Assembly: GCA_013397115.1 (NCBI GenBank)
Contig: VWZW01002569.1
Coordinates: 2,095,913 to 2,159,912 of the forward strand
Direction of reading: 5' to 3'
Length of the DNA: 64,000 nucleotides
Source of the DNA: Edolisoma coerulescens
Lineage: Eukaryota; Chordata; Aves; Passeriformes; Campephagidae
A program made the translations under genes and the position numbers. Shown here piece by piece: positions 62,851 to 64,000 of this stretch (the first letter of the stretch is position 1; each line of letters opens with the position of its first letter). Below the pieces are notes generated by a model. The model was not told the origin of the DNA. It saw nothing but the letters and a program-made list of their open reading frames with translations, and searched no databases.

Positions 62851-64000
62851 TTGAGGAGCATCATAATTCTTGGCACATCATCTGTATGAACATGCTCAGC
62901 TGCTGCCTATTGCTTGGAATGGTTAGGGGAGACATTGTAATTCAAACCTCGTTGAATTTTACGAAAATTCAAAATGTTCATTAATAAGCTATAAAGAAAA
63001 ACTTAAATTAAATTGATACCCAAACACCTGGTTTTTTAGAACAAGAAATATGAGTGCTTGGACATGGAAGAAAAGAGATCTGAACTCTCTTCAAAGTGAT
63101 CCTCCTGTAAGTCCTGAGAAAGATTTTGAATGTGCCCTGGCAACGGAATTGGAGATGAACTGAGAATAGGATGATACCATGTTCTAACATTTTATCTTCT
63201 CCTACCTGGAGGCCTGTCTGAACTGGCCAGAGATCTGTTTTAAAATTTGGAAAGTACTTCATATTCCTAAGGAGAAATCATTGGGAAAATCTGAGGCTTA
63301 TCTGCAATTTCAAATGTTGGAAAAGATACCACACTACAAGTATTGAAGGTAGAATAGAGACACTATAACTGTATTCACATGTTTTCATATCTGTCTTCTA
63401 AATCTGGATTATGTTCAGTTACTGCACATATTCTTAAAAGCTCTACTAGAAATGCTCAATACTTTTGCAAATCAGAATTCTACTTAGGGAGGATCTTCTA
63501 ACATAAATAGATCTAACCAAAACATTTATTTTTTACCAACAAAATCTAAGGTTTCCCTCAAAAGAGAGAGGGTATTTTGAAGAAGACATGATTAGCAATG
63601 AAACCATGAACTTTCAAAAAGCTCTTCAACCATTGTGGTCAAAGTAGTTATAAATCTCCTAAGGTCTGTACTACAGCTGGCGTTTGTATTAGTGCACAGG
63701 GATAAGTGGAATAGGCAAGGGAGAAACGGCTTCCTTCTCTTGGGTAACTTGCTCAAAGACTTAACAAAACAAAAACAAAACAGTAGAAGTGCTATAAAAA
63801 TAATGGAGCTTGTGGAGAATTTGACAGTGGCCATAATTTTTTTACTACAGCCTTCAGCCAGAAAGCTTCTAAAATAAAACTTAAAACAAACCAAGGCTTA
63901 AGATTGGATCAGCTAGAATGCATTAATATAATAGGCAAAACCACATCATTCAAAGTTCTTAAGAAATCTGTCAGGTATTTTAAACTTTAAACTAGATAGG
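62851..64000. other. Unique DNA, no gene seen
   Basis: No exon, RNA gene or mobile element recognised. The overlapping frames at 63592-63894 (minus) and 63635-63877 (plus) are mutual shadows. Confidence 0.5.

Noticed and set aside
62070..62889. Frames of 92 and 148 codons near the right end
   Set aside because: They lie within a solo-LTR-like element and show no retroviral or cellular domain.

Overview
This is a vertebrate nuclear window, and almost certainly a bird. It carries several 5'-truncated CR1 LINE fragments with the avian CR1 3' end (short tandem repeats of a TTCTATGA-like octamer). It also has a tRNA-Ile-derived SINE with a CR1-like tail, which I recognise as TguSINE1-like, a family known from passerines; so a passerine is likely, though not proven. 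Base composition is AT-rich and codons of open frames look random. The exception is one short CpG island.

I find no convincing protein-coding exon, tRNA, rRNA or known microRNA gene. The open frames seen (the longest are 200 codons at 26794-27396 and 154-155 codons at 15509-15973 and 36418-36885) have no recognisable domain and are of a size and number that chance roughly explains. Frames inside CR1 are remnants of its reverse-transcriptase ORF or antisense shadows of it. The window therefore looks intergenic or deeply intronic, a gene-desert-like stretch.

Layout. 1-5253: unique AT-rich DNA with a purine tract at 684-766. 5254-5582: solo-LTR-like element with octamer, TATA box and AATAAA. 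7334-11320: a cluster of three CR1 fragments (minus, plus, minus), the last with an internal deletion of about 400 bp. 13090-13184: TA/GATA microsatellites. 17790-18215: the only CpG island, with E-boxes and a G-quadruplex motif, a candidate promoter for an unseen transcript. 18216-34875: mostly unique sequence, with a possible small intron at 26776-26858 and a conserved-element-like block at 32650-33120. 34876-35234: a fourth CR1 fragment of another subfamily. 37480-37640, 43560-44160, 55150-55400 and 60560-61140: further blocks that look like regulatory conserved elements. 41473-41509, 44530-44577 and 45898-45994: foldbacks, of which the last is a 97-nt near-perfect hairpin and the strongest unexplained structure here. 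47302-47520: large GAAA/GA tract with a 48-bp internal duplication. 57535-57658: the SINE with an 8-bp target duplication. 62069-62845: a second solo LTR.

There is no operon-like or pathway organisation to describe. Function, if any, would lie in the CpG island, the hairpin and the candidate enhancers. All family names rest on recognition by eye; no alignment was run.
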